Of a stretch of DNA of 64,000 bases, positions 9,610 through 18,395 are shown piece after piece. Within the stretch, counting starts at the first letter, position 1, and every line of letters begins with the position of its first letter. Source of the DNA: UBA6168 sp965222975 (GTDB taxonomy: Bacteria > Bacteroidota > Bacteroidia > Chitinophagales > Saprospiraceae); the NCBI GenBank assembly GCA_965222975.1, contig CBDCVJ010000050.1, positions 62,001 to 126,000 of the forward strand. Reading direction: 5' to 3'. The notes beneath the pieces were generated by a model, which saw only the letters and a program-made list of their open reading frames with translations, did not search any database and had not been told where the DNA came from. Made by a program: the position numbers and the translations under genes.

Positions 9610-10020
9610 ATGATCAGCAAACTAACGCATTCCTTTATTTATGTCTTGGATCAAGAAGAAGCACTTATTTTTTATACGGAAAAACTTGGGTTTGAGTTAA
9701 AAGCCAATTTTCCGTTAGGGCCTGGTAAAAAATGGATCACTGTATCTCCTCCTGATCAGCCACAAATCGAACTGGTATTGATGAAAGCGATGGAAGGCCC
9801 TTTTTTCAATACGGCCACTGCAGCTGAAGTAAACCAGTTGGTTGCCAAAGGGATTTTGGGTTGGTGTGTATTTGAGTGTAAGAATATTTATGCTACGTAT
9901 GAAGAATTGACAAGCAACGGAGTGGAATTTATTAACCCGCCTACTGAAACCCCTGCTGGCTTGTCTGCCAATTTTAAAGACAATTCCGGGAATTGGTTCA
10001 GTTTGAAGCAATCTTCTTAA
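9610..10020 (+). CDS. VOC family (glyoxalase/bleomycin resistance/extradiol dioxygenase fold) protein
   Basis: A 136-residue single VOC unit pair: it opens with FIYVLDQEEALIFYTEKLGFEL and closes with the usual FKDNSGNWFSL. The beta-alpha-beta-beta-beta repeats at about 5-60 and 70-130 form one metal site in this fold. A Glu late in the first half (IELVL) is in the usual ligand place. Members bind metal and act on small molecules; the substrate cannot be read from sequence. It follows the araC-type gene at a distance of 61 bases, a common arrangement in which the regulator controls the VOC gene. Confidence 0.88.
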   Translation: MISKLTHSFIYVLDQEEALIFYTEKLGFELKANFPLGPGKKWITVSPPDQPQIELVLMKAMEGPFFNTATAAEVNQLVAKGILGWCVFECKNIYATYEELTSNGVEFINPPTETPAGLSANFKDNSGNWFSLKQSS

Positions 10021-10184
10021 TTATTGGCTTATGTACTTCAATTTAATAATCGCATTTTTTATTATTCAGGCAATTAATTGCTTTGCTTAGGAAAACAGTG
10101 TGACAATTAATGATCTCGCTTTCTTGACGGGCGGATGGAAGGCAGTAGCAAAAGATTCTTATTTTTCATCTGTTATACCTTTTT

Positions 10185-11777
10185 TCAATCTTCAATCACC
10201 TTATCATTTTTTGCTGCCCAAATCGCCGCATTCATACGCTCATAAAACGCTGGTGTTGGTTGCTGGCACAGATATATCTGATCGCCATGTTGCCGGGAGA
10301 GGGGCATGTCCAATTCCCATATCTTTTCAATTTTTTTAAAAAAACCTGGCATATCATCGCCTAATTCATCATTCACATAAATAAGTGTATGAAATTCGGA
10401 GGATAGCGAATCCGGCAACCAATAACGGTAGGTATCGCTAAAACTAATCACCTGACCAATGCCGTATTTTTTTCCAAAATGCTCAATTGCCCCCGCCTGT
10501 CCGTAATTATCTGCATAAATAGCGGAGGTGGATTTATGAGAAAGACTTTGCCATGTTTTACCAGCAGCCTCAGCCAGTTCTTCCCAACCCAACATGTCTG
10601 CGAAGTCTTGGGGCAAGGAATAATAATTGCCATCCTCCCAGCGCAGTACACCGTTTAGGCCCGGTAATCTATCTGTCATTTTTTCGAAAAACCTCGCCTG
10701 TTTTTCAGGTGGATAAACGGGAAGAAACGCAGGCATTGCTACCAATCCAATGGCCAACATAAAAGCAGGAATGGCAAAACGTACCCAGCGCATTTTGTTT
10801 GCTGTAGCTTTTTCCAAAAAAGCTGCACCCGCTGCAATGAGTACTGGATACGTTCCAAGTGAATAATAACTTTTGGCATTAAAAAACAGTAACACAGCAA
10901 GGATCATCAAGTACATCCAGCCAAATATTCGGTAAGGTTTGCCCCAAGAATGGAACAACAACGCATAGAGACCGATAAGCCAAATTGGGAGAGCAGGAAC
11001 GTGAAACCGCAATTGGTCGGAAAAAATACCACCAATGGTTACGTTGACAAACTGACTGGCCGCCAATTCACCCATATGCCTGAATACGGGGAATTTATGC
11101 ATGGCCTGCCAATATATATTAGGTGAAAAAATAATTATCGCTAATGCAGTTGCTATATAAAATTCTTTTTGTGAAAATATGCGCCGATGCTTGGTGAACA
11201 ACAAGCCTGGCAGCATGGCAAACAGGAACATCAAAACAGTATATTTATTAAGCAGGCCAATTCCTACTGCCACTCCGAACCACAGTAGCCAAGTAGGTTT
11301 TTCGGTGTTGATATATTTTAAAAAAAGCCAACTGAGCAACGACCAAAAGAAAATGTCAAAAACAACTGGTTGGAACAACATGCATGGCCGGAGATAGGCC
11401 CCAGTTAGTAGTCCAGCCATTCCAACCAACATTATTGCAAACTTGCCTGATGGTTGCTTCTGATTATCACTTGAATTTCCCCTTAGCAATAATTCTTTGG
11501 CCATCAGCGCCGTAAGCACAACTGTTCCCGTGCCAACAAGCGTAGGGATTAGCCGAACTGCTCCAACCGATCCACCTAAAATCTCACTGCTAAACCATGC
11601 CCAACCACTGATAAGAGGCGGTACAGAGGCATATCCCCAGTCAAGATGCCTGCCCAGGGAAAGGTACAACAAGGCATCCCTATGAAGGGACCACTGACCA
11701 TTTGTAACAAGATGAAAGATTATTTTTACCACGACGAATGCGGCGAGAAGATGCAGCCAATTTAGTTTTTTCATCAC
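10185..11777 (-). CDS. Glycosyltransferase family 39-type membrane protein (PMT/ArnT-like)
   Basis: A 530-residue multi-pass membrane protein. After the first helix it has RDALLYLSLGRHLDWGYASV, the acidic first-loop region typical of the PMT_2/GT39 superfamily, then PPLISGWAWF. About ten membrane helices follow to about residue 375, and a C-terminal part of roughly 150 residues faces the periplasm. Such enzymes transfer sugars from polyprenyl-phosphate donors to lipids or proteins; donor and acceptor are unknown. It lies 171 bases downstream of the helicase gene on the same strand, with no visible functional tie. Confidence 0.85.
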   Translation of the reverse strand: MMKKLNWLHLLAAFVVVKIIFHLVTNGQWSLHRDALLYLSLGRHLDWGYASVPPLISGWAWFSSEILGGSVGAVRLIPTLVGTGTVVLTALMAKELLLRGNSSDNQKQPSGKFAIMLVGMAGLLTGAYLRPCMLFQPVVFDIFFWSLLSWLFLKYINTEKPTWLLWFGVAVGIGLLNKYTVLMFLFAMLPGLLFTKHRRIFSQKEFYIATALAIIIFSPNIYWQAMHKFPVFRHMGELAASQFVNVTIGGIFSDQLRFHVPALPIWLIGLYALLFHSWGKPYRIFGWMYLMILAVLLFFNAKSYYSLGTYPVLIAAGAAFLEKATANKMRWVRFAIPAFMLAIGLVAMPAFLPVYPPEKQARFFEKMTDRLPGLNGVLRWEDGNYYSLPQDFADMLGWEELAEAAGKTWQSLSHKSTSAIYADNYGQAGAIEHFGKKYGIGQVISFSDTYRYWLPDSLSSEFHTLIYVNDELGDDMPGFFKKIEKIWELDMPLSRQHGDQIYLCQQPTPAFYERMNAAIWAAKNDKVIED

Positions 11778-11948
11778 GTAGAAGAAGTTGGATTTACAAA
11801 CACACGAATATAGGATGAAGCGAAGAATCGGCCACCCTTACCCGTTAGCAAGATGTTGCATGTTTGCATGGCAAAATGACAAAAGCATTTGAAGATTCCA
11901 GATAGTCGAGAAATTCAGCCCAAGATAAGAAATGGACTCCAACATGGC

Positions 11949-13847
11949 TTACAACATATATTCCCAAGCCGTCTCATATTTCCCCTCCTTTTCCACATAC
12001 TCTAACATTTTTTGATAAAACGGGTCAGCACCGATTGTAGCGCTATCCCCGACAATGACCAGTAACTTCCTCGCACGGGTCATGGCTACATTCATCCGCC
12101 GATAGTCACTAAGAAAGCCGATTTCGCATTTGGGATTGCTGCGCACGAGCGAAATATAGACAACATCCCGTTCTTGTCCTTGAAAGGCATCAATGGTATG
12201 TATATCGAGGGAAATGTCAGCAAGGCGTGAATCTTCAGCAGCATTGTCTTGCATGGTCAACACCTGTTCCCTGTACGGGGAAATAAGGGCAATGGTAGGT
12301 AGTTTTTTTCCTTCATGTGCTGAAATCAATTGGTGAAGGTGTTCGCAAAGTACCTGAAATTCATCTGGGTTAAAGCGACTTTGCGATTTTTCGTTAAGCT
12401 GTTCCTCAAAGCCAGTACCTGCGGTGTCAATGAATACCATGAAAGCGGTCTGTTCAATTTCCAGTTGATGGTTTACGACACTTTCAGCGGCCCGCAATTT
12501 TCCCTCATAAAACCAAAGATTGGAAAACTGCATGATGCGGTGGTTCATGCGGTATTGGACTGTCAGCAAATTGGTGTTATGAATTCGCTGGAGGCATTTT
12601 TCGATCATCGTAATGCCAAACCCACCTCTTTCTGCTTCCAGTGATTTCACTGTTGGCGGCAACTGGAAGGGGTCGCCAGCCAGTACTACTTTCGAAGCCC
12701 GGGTGATTGGAATCCACGTAGCAGGTTCCAATGCCTGCGCTGCCTCGTCAATGACCACGGTGCGGAAAGTGCGGTTGCCAAGTGCTTTGTGGACGGAACC
12801 GACCAGTGTACAAGTGATGACCTGTGCGCTGTCTAAAATGTTTTCCACCAATTGATCTTCCAAGCGTCTGGCCCAACCGGAAAGTTGGCCGGCTTCCTTA
12901 AACATGAGGCCCCTCTCCCGCCGTTCTTCATAGCCAAATTTTCTCTTATATTTAATAGCCTGCCTGCGTGTTTCGGCAGCTTCTAACCTAACCTTTTTGA
13001 TATGCTTACTATCGGGGTGTGCGGACATTTGCGCCTCCAAGGTGTGCTTGATAATTTTCTCATCAACCCTTGAAATATTTCCAATACGAAGCACTTGCAA
13101 TCCTTCATCGGAAAGGCGCTCCGTGAGCAGATCGGCAGCAGTATTGCTGGGGGCACAAACGAGTACAGTGTTTTCTGTCTTGGTCAATAATCCGATCGCT
13201 TTAACTAAAGTAGTGGTCTTTCCAGTGCCCGGTGGGCCGTGTACAATGGCCACATCTCTTGCAGCAAGGATGGTATTAACAGCAGCGTTTTGAGAATCAT
13301 TGAGTTGGGGCAATTGTACTTCTGGCATTTTGTGAAAATCAGCTTTTTGTTCCCCGAGAATAATGCGTCGCAATTCAGCCAAACGATCGCCTTTGGCCTC
13401 TTGAACTTTTTTGAGGGCTTTCTCCATTTCAATATAGGTGCGTTCGTCAAATTCGAGGTCAACCCCCAGCGAACCCCCACTCATCCATTCGGGCAAGTCC
13501 TTGCCACTGAGGATGATTTTCATCCGCTTTTTATTGATAAAATGAATGACTCCCGTTTTTTCTGGGTTTTTGGCATCCGGTGAATTAGAAAAAAATCGAA
13601 CAGGCTGGCCAGCTCGGAACTGGTGTTGATGCTCCGATTCTTTTGAACGCACCACAGTTAGAAATGCCCGCTCACCATAAGTATAGCCTGATTTAACAAC
13701 TTCAACTGGATACCAGGCATATCCTTCTGCTACCCTTTGGGGCAATGGCAGGCTTTGGACAAATGCCCGGAATTGCTCGAAGTCTTTTTGTTTTTCGAGT
13801 CTTAACAGGCTGGCGAGTTGTTGGAGTTCGGTAATTTCGTCGTTCAT
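11949..13847 (-). CDS. AAA-type SF1B DNA/RNA helicase (UPF1/IGHMBP2-like)
   Basis: A 632-residue superfamily 1 helicase. An N-terminal beta-barrel (1B-like) region precedes the motor. Walker A is VHGPPGTGKTTT (about residue 200), motif II is VIDEAAQALEP, then QFRMN-like VQYRMNHRIMQF (motif IV), TIDAFQGQERDVV (motif V) and VAMTRARKLLVIVG (motif VI). This order is that of IGHMBP2/UPF1-type bacterial helicases in AAA_11/AAA_12. It probably unwinds RNA or DNA in the cytosol, 5'-3' by family rule. The divergent acetyltransferase starts 114 bases away. A TTCTTTTG box upstream may be its -7 element. Confidence 0.92.
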   Translation of the reverse strand: MNDEITELQQLASLLRLEKQKDFEQFRAFVQSLPLPQRVAEGYAWYPVEVVKSGYTYGERAFLTVVRSKESEHQHQFRAGQPVRFFSNSPDAKNPEKTGVIHFINKKRMKIILSGKDLPEWMSGGSLGVDLEFDERTYIEMEKALKKVQEAKGDRLAELRRIILGEQKADFHKMPEVQLPQLNDSQNAAVNTILAARDVAIVHGPPGTGKTTTLVKAIGLLTKTENTVLVCAPSNTAADLLTERLSDEGLQVLRIGNISRVDEKIIKHTLEAQMSAHPDSKHIKKVRLEAAETRRQAIKYKRKFGYEERRERGLMFKEAGQLSGWARRLEDQLVENILDSAQVITCTLVGSVHKALGNRTFRTVVIDEAAQALEPATWIPITRASKVVLAGDPFQLPPTVKSLEAERGGFGITMIEKCLQRIHNTNLLTVQYRMNHRIMQFSNLWFYEGKLRAAESVVNHQLEIEQTAFMVFIDTAGTGFEEQLNEKSQSRFNPDEFQVLCEHLHQLISAHEGKKLPTIALISPYREQVLTMQDNAAEDSRLADISLDIHTIDAFQGQERDVVYISLVRSNPKCEIGFLSDYRRMNVAMTRARKLLVIVGDSATIGADPFYQKMLEYVEKEGKYETAWEYML

Positions 13848-13961
13848 TAGAATGGATTGGTTGAAAACGGGTGCAAAAGAAGGAAGTTAATGGTGGAGGT
13901 TTGACTAATTTTCAAATTTTGTCAAACTTGGAAACACAAATTCGTTTTTCTATTATTTTAT

Positions 13962-14504
13962 ATGAGCATTAATTTAATTATCAGGCAAGAGCAACCCAAA
14001 GACTACCCTTTGGTTTCAAATTTAATTTCAGCTGCATTCAAAAATGAACCTCATAGCGATCAAACAGAAAGCCTACTTGTCGGGCGCTTAAGAAAGTCGG
14101 AAGCATTTATTCCTGAATTATCCCTTGTCGCAGAATTAGATGGAAAAATTGTCGGGCATATATTATTGACAAAAATAAAGATTGTCAATAAAGGCAATTC
14201 ATTCGAATCTTTAGCACTTGCGCCTGTTTCAGTATTGCCAGCCTATCAACGAAAAGGTATTGGGAGAAAATTAATTTTGGAAGCACATAAAATTGCAAAA
14301 CAGTTGGGATATAAATCAGTTGCCTTAATTGGGCATGAAAATTATTATCCCAAGTTTGGTTATAAAAAAGCCAGTGAATTTAAGATTACGTTCCCTTTTG
14401 AAGCACCAGATGAAAATTGTATGGTGTTTGAATTATTTAAAAATAGTTTGAAAAACGTGAAAGGAATGGTAGAATATCCTAAAGAATTTTTTGAACAACA
14501 ATAG
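13962..14504 (+). CDS. GNAT family N-acetyltransferase
   Basis: A 180-residue GNAT enzyme. Motif A with the acetyl-CoA pyrophosphate loop is seen as LPAYQRKGIGRKLILEAHKI (about residues 95-115), followed by YKSVALIGHENYYPKFGYKKA, the typical motif B for the YhbS-type subfamily. It begins with IRQEQPKDYPLVSNLI. Substrate unknown; YhbS-like members act on amines or proteins. Its 3' end overlaps the convergent methyltransferase by 26 bases. Confidence 0.92.
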   Translation: MSINLIIRQEQPKDYPLVSNLISAAFKNEPHSDQTESLLVGRLRKSEAFIPELSLVAELDGKIVGHILLTKIKIVNKGNSFESLALAPVSVLPAYQRKGIGRKLILEAHKIAKQLGYKSVALIGHENYYPKFGYKKASEFKITFPFEAPDENCMVFELFKNSLKNVKGMVEYPKEFFEQQ

Positions 14505-15081
14505 TTGACATGCTCCTAATATCCGATACGTTAACAGTTTTAAATGGCTCGACAAAAATTAAATTATCTTCAGTCATCAATTTTTTCAAGACATTTTGAT
14601 CCAATAAATACCGAGTTGACCCATCAGGCAATAAATAAACATCTTCATTTATTGGTGTCGCCAAATGCTCAATGGTATGCTTTGAAGTCATACGGATAAA
14701 CAGGAAACCTTCTTTTTTCAATACCCGAATATGTTCCTTAAATAAATTGATAAATTGATTTCTACTTTCTGAAAAATGCATTACGGCACTACTAATAATA
14801 AAATCGAAACAATCGTCATGAAATGGGATCGCTTCTAAATTTGCGACCGAAAAGTTACTTTTTGGAAAAATTGGATTCCATTGTTTTATTTTTTCTTTTA
14901 ATGAGAAAATAGCTTCCTCTTTTTTATCAACGCCGTAAATATCATAGTTGTTTTTAATAAAATATTCAGCATTGCGCCCCTGACCGCATCCTGCATCCAA
15001 TATTTTCATGCCGGGATTTATTCGACCTTTCTGCAATTGGTCAATTAAATAAATATCCATCAAGCCGAGTTGGTCAATCAT
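14479..15081 (-). CDS. Class I SAM-dependent methyltransferase
   Basis: A 200-residue Rossmann-fold methyltransferase. Motif I is ILDAGCGQGRNAEYFIKNN (about 26-44), with the acid after beta-2 in YGVDKKEEAI, motif II in ANLEAIPFHDDCFDFIISSAVMHF and post-II in HIRVLKKEGFLFIRM. It resembles small-molecule methyltransferases of the Methyltransf_11/TehB type; the acceptor is unknown. Palindromic element A is inserted one base upstream of the start codon, so any leader now comes from the element. It converges on the acetyltransferase with a 26-base overlap. Confidence 0.9.
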   Translation of the reverse strand: MIDQLGLMDIYLIDQLQKGRINPGMKILDAGCGQGRNAEYFIKNNYDIYGVDKKEEAIFSLKEKIKQWNPIFPKSNFSVANLEAIPFHDDCFDFIISSAVMHFSESRNQFINLFKEHIRVLKKEGFLFIRMTSKHTIEHLATPINEDVYLLPDGSTRYLLDQNVLKKLMTEDNLIFVEPFKTVNVSDIRSMSTIVVQKIL

Positions 15082-15082
15082 A

Positions 15083-15229
15083 GTAATTTAGTAACTGTTC
15101 AGCATAGAGAGGGAAAGAAGAAAAAATTATAATTTTTTCTTCTTTCCCTCTCAGGGAGCGGTTTGTTTTTAGTGAAAAATTTTCAATTTTTCACTAAAAA
15201 CAAACCCTGCTGAATAGTTACGTAATTTA
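15083..15229. mobile_element. Palindromic element A with 8-bp target-site duplication
   Basis: GTAATTTA stands at 15083-15090 and again at 15222-15229. Directly inside are inverted ends GTAACTGTTCAGCA (15091-15104) and TGCTGAATAGTTAC (15208-15221), 13 of 14 matching. The inside is two perfect hairpins: 22 bp (15107-15128 / 15131-15152) and 22 bp (15160-15181 / 15185-15206, loop TTC). There is no room for a transposase, so it would be a non-autonomous element. It lies one base before the methyltransferase ATG (minus strand). Element C at 63084 is a shortened relative. Confidence 0.82.
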
Positions 15230-15312
15230 TTTATATTCCAAGTTTTAATCAGATAGATTAGTTCCGAAATAATTAGACAATTCCATATTGCTAAATTTCC
15301 AAAAATGTATAA

Positions 15313-15343
15313 TTAAAAAAGGGTAAGCCAAACACCTACCCTC
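15313..15343 (-). terminator. Terminator after sdhB
   Basis: On the minus strand a stem GGGTAGG...CTTACCC is followed by TTTTTTAA, 25 bases after the sdhB stop. Confidence 0.55.
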
Positions 15344-15367
15344 TTTAAAATATATTTTTCAAAATAA

Positions 15368-16114
15368 TTATTCATCCGCTGTAAAAGACGCCCGATAATA
15401 CTCTCGGTTCATCCTTGCAATATTTTCTATCGAAATTTCTTTTGGGCATTCTGCTTCGCAAGCAGTGATATTAGAACAACGGCCAAAACCCTCGGCATCC
15501 ATTTGGCGCACCATACCCAATGCCCTTCGACTGGCCTCTACCCTCCCCTGTGGCAATAAAGCCAAGTGTGAAATTTTTGCACTCGTGAACAACATCGCAG
15601 AAGAATTAGGACAGGCGGCCACACAGGCACCACACCCGATGCAGGCAGCCGCATCAAACGATTTGGAGGCATCGTCCCGATCAACGGGAATGGCATTTCC
15701 ATCTACTGCTTGACCAGTACTTACTGAAACATATCCACCCGATTGTATAATGCGATCAAAAGCAGAGCGGTCGGTCACCAAATCCCTTATGACCGGAAAA
15801 GCCTTGGCCCGATAAGGTTCGATATAAATGGTGTCGCCATCTTTAAAATGGCGCATGTGCAATTGGCAAGTGGTCGTTCCTTGCATCGGTCCATGTGGCT
15901 GGCCATTGATGACCATGCTGCACGCTCCACAAATCCCTTCCCGGCAGTCATGCTCAAATGCGACAGGTTCTTTTTTCTCCTGGATCAATTGCTCATTGAG
16001 CACGTCCATCATTTCCAAAAAAGACATATGCTCACTGGCTTCGAGGCTATGGTCTTCGAAGTATCCTTTGTCCTTGGCGCTGCGCTGTCGCCATACTTTT
16101 AGATGCAATTTCAT
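15368..16114 (-). CDS. sdhB: Succinate dehydrogenase / fumarate reductase iron-sulfur subunit
   Basis: This 248-residue subunit carries electrons from the FAD of SdhA to quinone. The 2Fe-2S ferredoxin domain has CREGICGACSM (about 58-68) and a later Cys in TTCQLHMRH. The C-terminal domain has CIGCGACVAACPN (about 157-169) and CSNITACEAECP (about 212-223) for the 4Fe-4S and 3Fe-4S clusters. It is the last gene of sdhC-sdhA-sdhB, the order for the b558-type enzyme (E.C. 1.3.5.1) of Bacteroidota. The 203-base space before it holds element G and a further palindrome, unusual inside such an operon. Confidence 0.97.
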   Translation of the reverse strand: MKLHLKVWRQRSAKDKGYFEDHSLEASEHMSFLEMMDVLNEQLIQEKKEPVAFEHDCREGICGACSMVINGQPHGPMQGTTTCQLHMRHFKDGDTIYIEPYRAKAFPVIRDLVTDRSAFDRIIQSGGYVSVSTGQAVDGNAIPVDRDDASKSFDAAACIGCGACVAACPNSSAMLFTSAKISHLALLPQGRVEASRRALGMVRQMDAEGFGRCSNITACEAECPKEISIENIARMNREYYRASFTADE

Positions 16115-16123
16115 CTTTATTAA

Positions 16124-16268
16124 TGATAAATGCGAATCAGGGGTTGAAAATTAAAAACCATTGATTTTCAAGGATTTAAATCATGGTGATTTTGAAAATC
16201 ACCATGATTTCATGCTCCAATCAACTGAAAACCAGTCAACTAATTCAACCCCTGATTCGCATGATAAA
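16124..16268. mobile_element. Palindromic element G between sdhA and sdhB, with target-site duplication
   Basis: TGATAAA occurs at 16124-16130 and 16262-16268. Directly inside, TGCGAATCAGGGGTTGAA (16131-16148) and its exact inverse (16244-16261) form an 18-bp perfect repeat. Within lies a perfect hairpin AATCATGGTGATTTT / AAAATCACCATGATT (16179-16193 / 16195-16209). The near end is 9 bases before the sdhB start codon. Confidence 0.8.
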
Positions 16269-16312
16269 TGAATAATGATGAATGACTAATTATTCATTCA
16301 TCATTATTCATT
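16267..16312. repeat. 19-bp perfect palindrome of ATTCATT words
   Basis: AATGAATAATGATGAATGA (16267-16285) pairs with its exact inverse at 16294-16312. It lies just after the sdhA stop (minus strand) and adjoins element G. Without a T run it is a weak terminator candidate; it may lower sdhB expression or protect the sdhA 3' end. Confidence 0.6.
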
Positions 16313-16317
16313 ATTAA

Positions 16318-18318
16318 TTATTTATAGCTGCGGGTTTTCAATTCCACAACTTCAAATTTCAAATCTTCTTTGTGCATAGTTGGCTTTTGACCAACATCCG
16401 TCCATTCCCATGCTGATACATAGGTGTAATTGGCATCGTCCCGTTTTGCTTCTCCTTCTTCCGATTGGGATTCCTCCCGGAAGTGGCCTCCGCAGCTTTC
16501 GTTGCGGTCGAGGGCATCCACGCACATGAGTTCGCCGTGTTCGAGGAAGTCGGCCACTCGGATGGCTTTTTCCAATTCAGGATTGAATTCGTCCATGCTC
16601 CCCGGTACAAATACATCTTGGTAAAATTCTTCACGCAACTCACGTATCATCGTAATGGCTTTCTTCAAACCTTCTGCATTCCGTGCCATGCCACAATATT
16701 CCCACATGATCTTACCAAGGCGACGGTGGAAGCTCTCGACAGATTGGTTGCCTTTAACATTCATTAATTTTTCCAGCCTTTCACGGGTTTCTTTTTCAGT
16801 AGCCGCAAATTCAGGAAGATCGGTGCTGAACTTCGGTGTTCTTATTTCATTGGAAAGGAAAACACCTATGGTATAAGGTATCACAAAATACCCATCGGCC
16901 AGGCCCTGCATGAGCGCCGAGGCACCGAGACGGTTGGCACCATGGTCGCTAAAGTTGCATTCGCCTAAGGCGAACAGACCAGGGATGTTGGTTTCCAAAT
17001 TATAATCCACCCAGAGGCCACCCATTGTATAGTGAACGGCCGGATAGATTTTCATGGGCGTTTCATAAGGGTTTTCCCCTGTTATTTTTTCATACATCTC
17101 GAATAGGTTGCCATACTTTTCCTCGACCACAGCTTTGCCCAATTCCCTGATTTTTTCAGCAGAAGGATTGTGGAGATTCATCGAGTGTGCTTTCGATTTT
17201 CCATAACGTTCAATGGCTGAAGCGAAATCAAGGAAAACACCAAGACCTGTTGGCACTACTCCATGTCCTTTATCACATTCTACTTTTGCCGCACGGGAAG
17301 CCACATCACGAGGAACAAGGTTACCAAATGCTGGATAGCGTCGTTCGAGGTAGTAGTCACGGTCTTCTTCTGCGAGATCTTTTGCTTTTTTACGCCCTTC
17401 ACGAATAGCTACAGCATCTTCTTTTTTCTTAGGCACCCAAACCCGCCCGTCGTTCCGAAGGCTCTCTGACATCAGGGTGAGCTTAGATTGATATTCGCCA
17501 GATTGCGGTATGCAGGTAGGGTGGATTTGCGTAAAACAAGGGTTCGCCATATAAGCGCCTCGTTTCACTACTCGCCAAGCTGCTGTCACGTTGCAGCCCA
17601 TCGCATTGGTGGAAAGGTAAAACACATTGCCATAGCCGCCTGTTGCCAACACCACACAGTGGGCCGCATGCCGTTCGAGTTCGCCTGTCAATAAGTTTCG
17701 GGCAATTATTCCCCGGGCTTTTCCATCCACGACAACGACATCAAGCATCTCGTGGCGATTGTACATAGCGACAGTCCCAAGGGAAATCTGTCTGCTCAAG
17801 GCTTGATAAGCGCCTATGAGCAATTGCTGACCTGTCTGTCCACGGGCATAAAAAGTACGCTCGACTTGCACGCCTCCAAAAGAGCGATTGTCCAACATGC
17901 CGCTATACTCACGGGCAAATGGCACCCCCTGTGCTACACATTGATCAATAATATTGGCACTGACCTCTGCCAAGCGGTGGACATTGGCTTCCCGGCTGCG
18001 GTAATCGCCACCTTTTACAGTGTCGTAAAACAGCCGATAAACACTATCGCCGTCGTTCTTATAATTTTTGGCTGCGTTGATTCCACCCTGAGCAGCAATG
18101 GAGTGCGCTCTTCTTGGACTGTCATGAAAGGTGAAACATTTAACATGATATCCCAATTCGCCAAAAGATGCGGCTGCGGACGCCCCTGCCAATCCAGTAC
18201 CCACCACGATCACTTCCAACCTCCTTTTGTTGTCAGGGGAAACAAGCGGCATCTTGCTTTTATAATCGGTCCATTTTTCATCCATCGGACCAGGAGGTAT
18301 ATTGCTTTTGAAATTCAT
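16318..18318 (-). CDS. sdhA: Succinate dehydrogenase / fumarate reductase flavoprotein subunit
   Basis: A 666-residue flavoprotein that oxidises succinate to fumarate. The FAD-binding start is VVGTGLAGASAAASFGELG (about 35-53). The covalent FAD region HSIAAQGGINAAKNYKND follows, and the substrate-site region has the long b558-type insert. I place the start at MNFKSNIPPGP (18318); an in-frame upstream Met at 18369 would run through the octamer repeat. Length and inserts match the non-E. coli, b558-linked type. It is the middle gene of sdhCAB. Confidence 0.96.
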   Translation of the reverse strand: MNFKSNIPPGPMDEKWTDYKSKMPLVSPDNKRRLEVIVVGTGLAGASAAASFGELGYHVKCFTFHDSPRRAHSIAAQGGINAAKNYKNDGDSVYRLFYDTVKGGDYRSREANVHRLAEVSANIIDQCVAQGVPFAREYSGMLDNRSFGGVQVERTFYARGQTGQQLLIGAYQALSRQISLGTVAMYNRHEMLDVVVVDGKARGIIARNLLTGELERHAAHCVVLATGGYGNVFYLSTNAMGCNVTAAWRVVKRGAYMANPCFTQIHPTCIPQSGEYQSKLTLMSESLRNDGRVWVPKKKEDAVAIREGRKKAKDLAEEDRDYYLERRYPAFGNLVPRDVASRAAKVECDKGHGVVPTGLGVFLDFASAIERYGKSKAHSMNLHNPSAEKIRELGKAVVEEKYGNLFEMYEKITGENPYETPMKIYPAVHYTMGGLWVDYNLETNIPGLFALGECNFSDHGANRLGASALMQGLADGYFVIPYTIGVFLSNEIRTPKFSTDLPEFAATEKETRERLEKLMNVKGNQSVESFHRRLGKIMWEYCGMARNAEGLKKAITMIRELREEFYQDVFVPGSMDEFNPELEKAIRVADFLEHGELMCVDALDRNESCGGHFREESQSEEGEAKRDDANYTYVSAWEWTDVGQKPTMHKEDLKFEVVELKTRSYK

Positions 18319-18324
18319 TATTAT

Positions 18325-18395
18325 AAATGGTTGGATGGTTAAATAGCTAAATGGTTTTAATACAACCATTTAACCATCCAACCATTTAGCCCTTT
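18325..18395. repeat. Octamer word array between sdhC and sdhA
   Basis: In-phase octamers AAATGGTT, GGATGGTT, AAATAGCT, AAATGGTT run to 18356. After a 7-base spacer come AACCATTT, AACCATCC, AACCATTT (18364-18387), so the array folds on itself. It fills the space from the sdhC stop to 6 bases before the sdhA start. The same octamers lie before recF (25461-25492). Confidence 0.75.

Noticed and set aside
10100..10339. Plus-strand frame of 79 codons at the end of the GT39 gene
   Set aside because: Mostly antisense to the GT39 coding region; composition is not gene-like.
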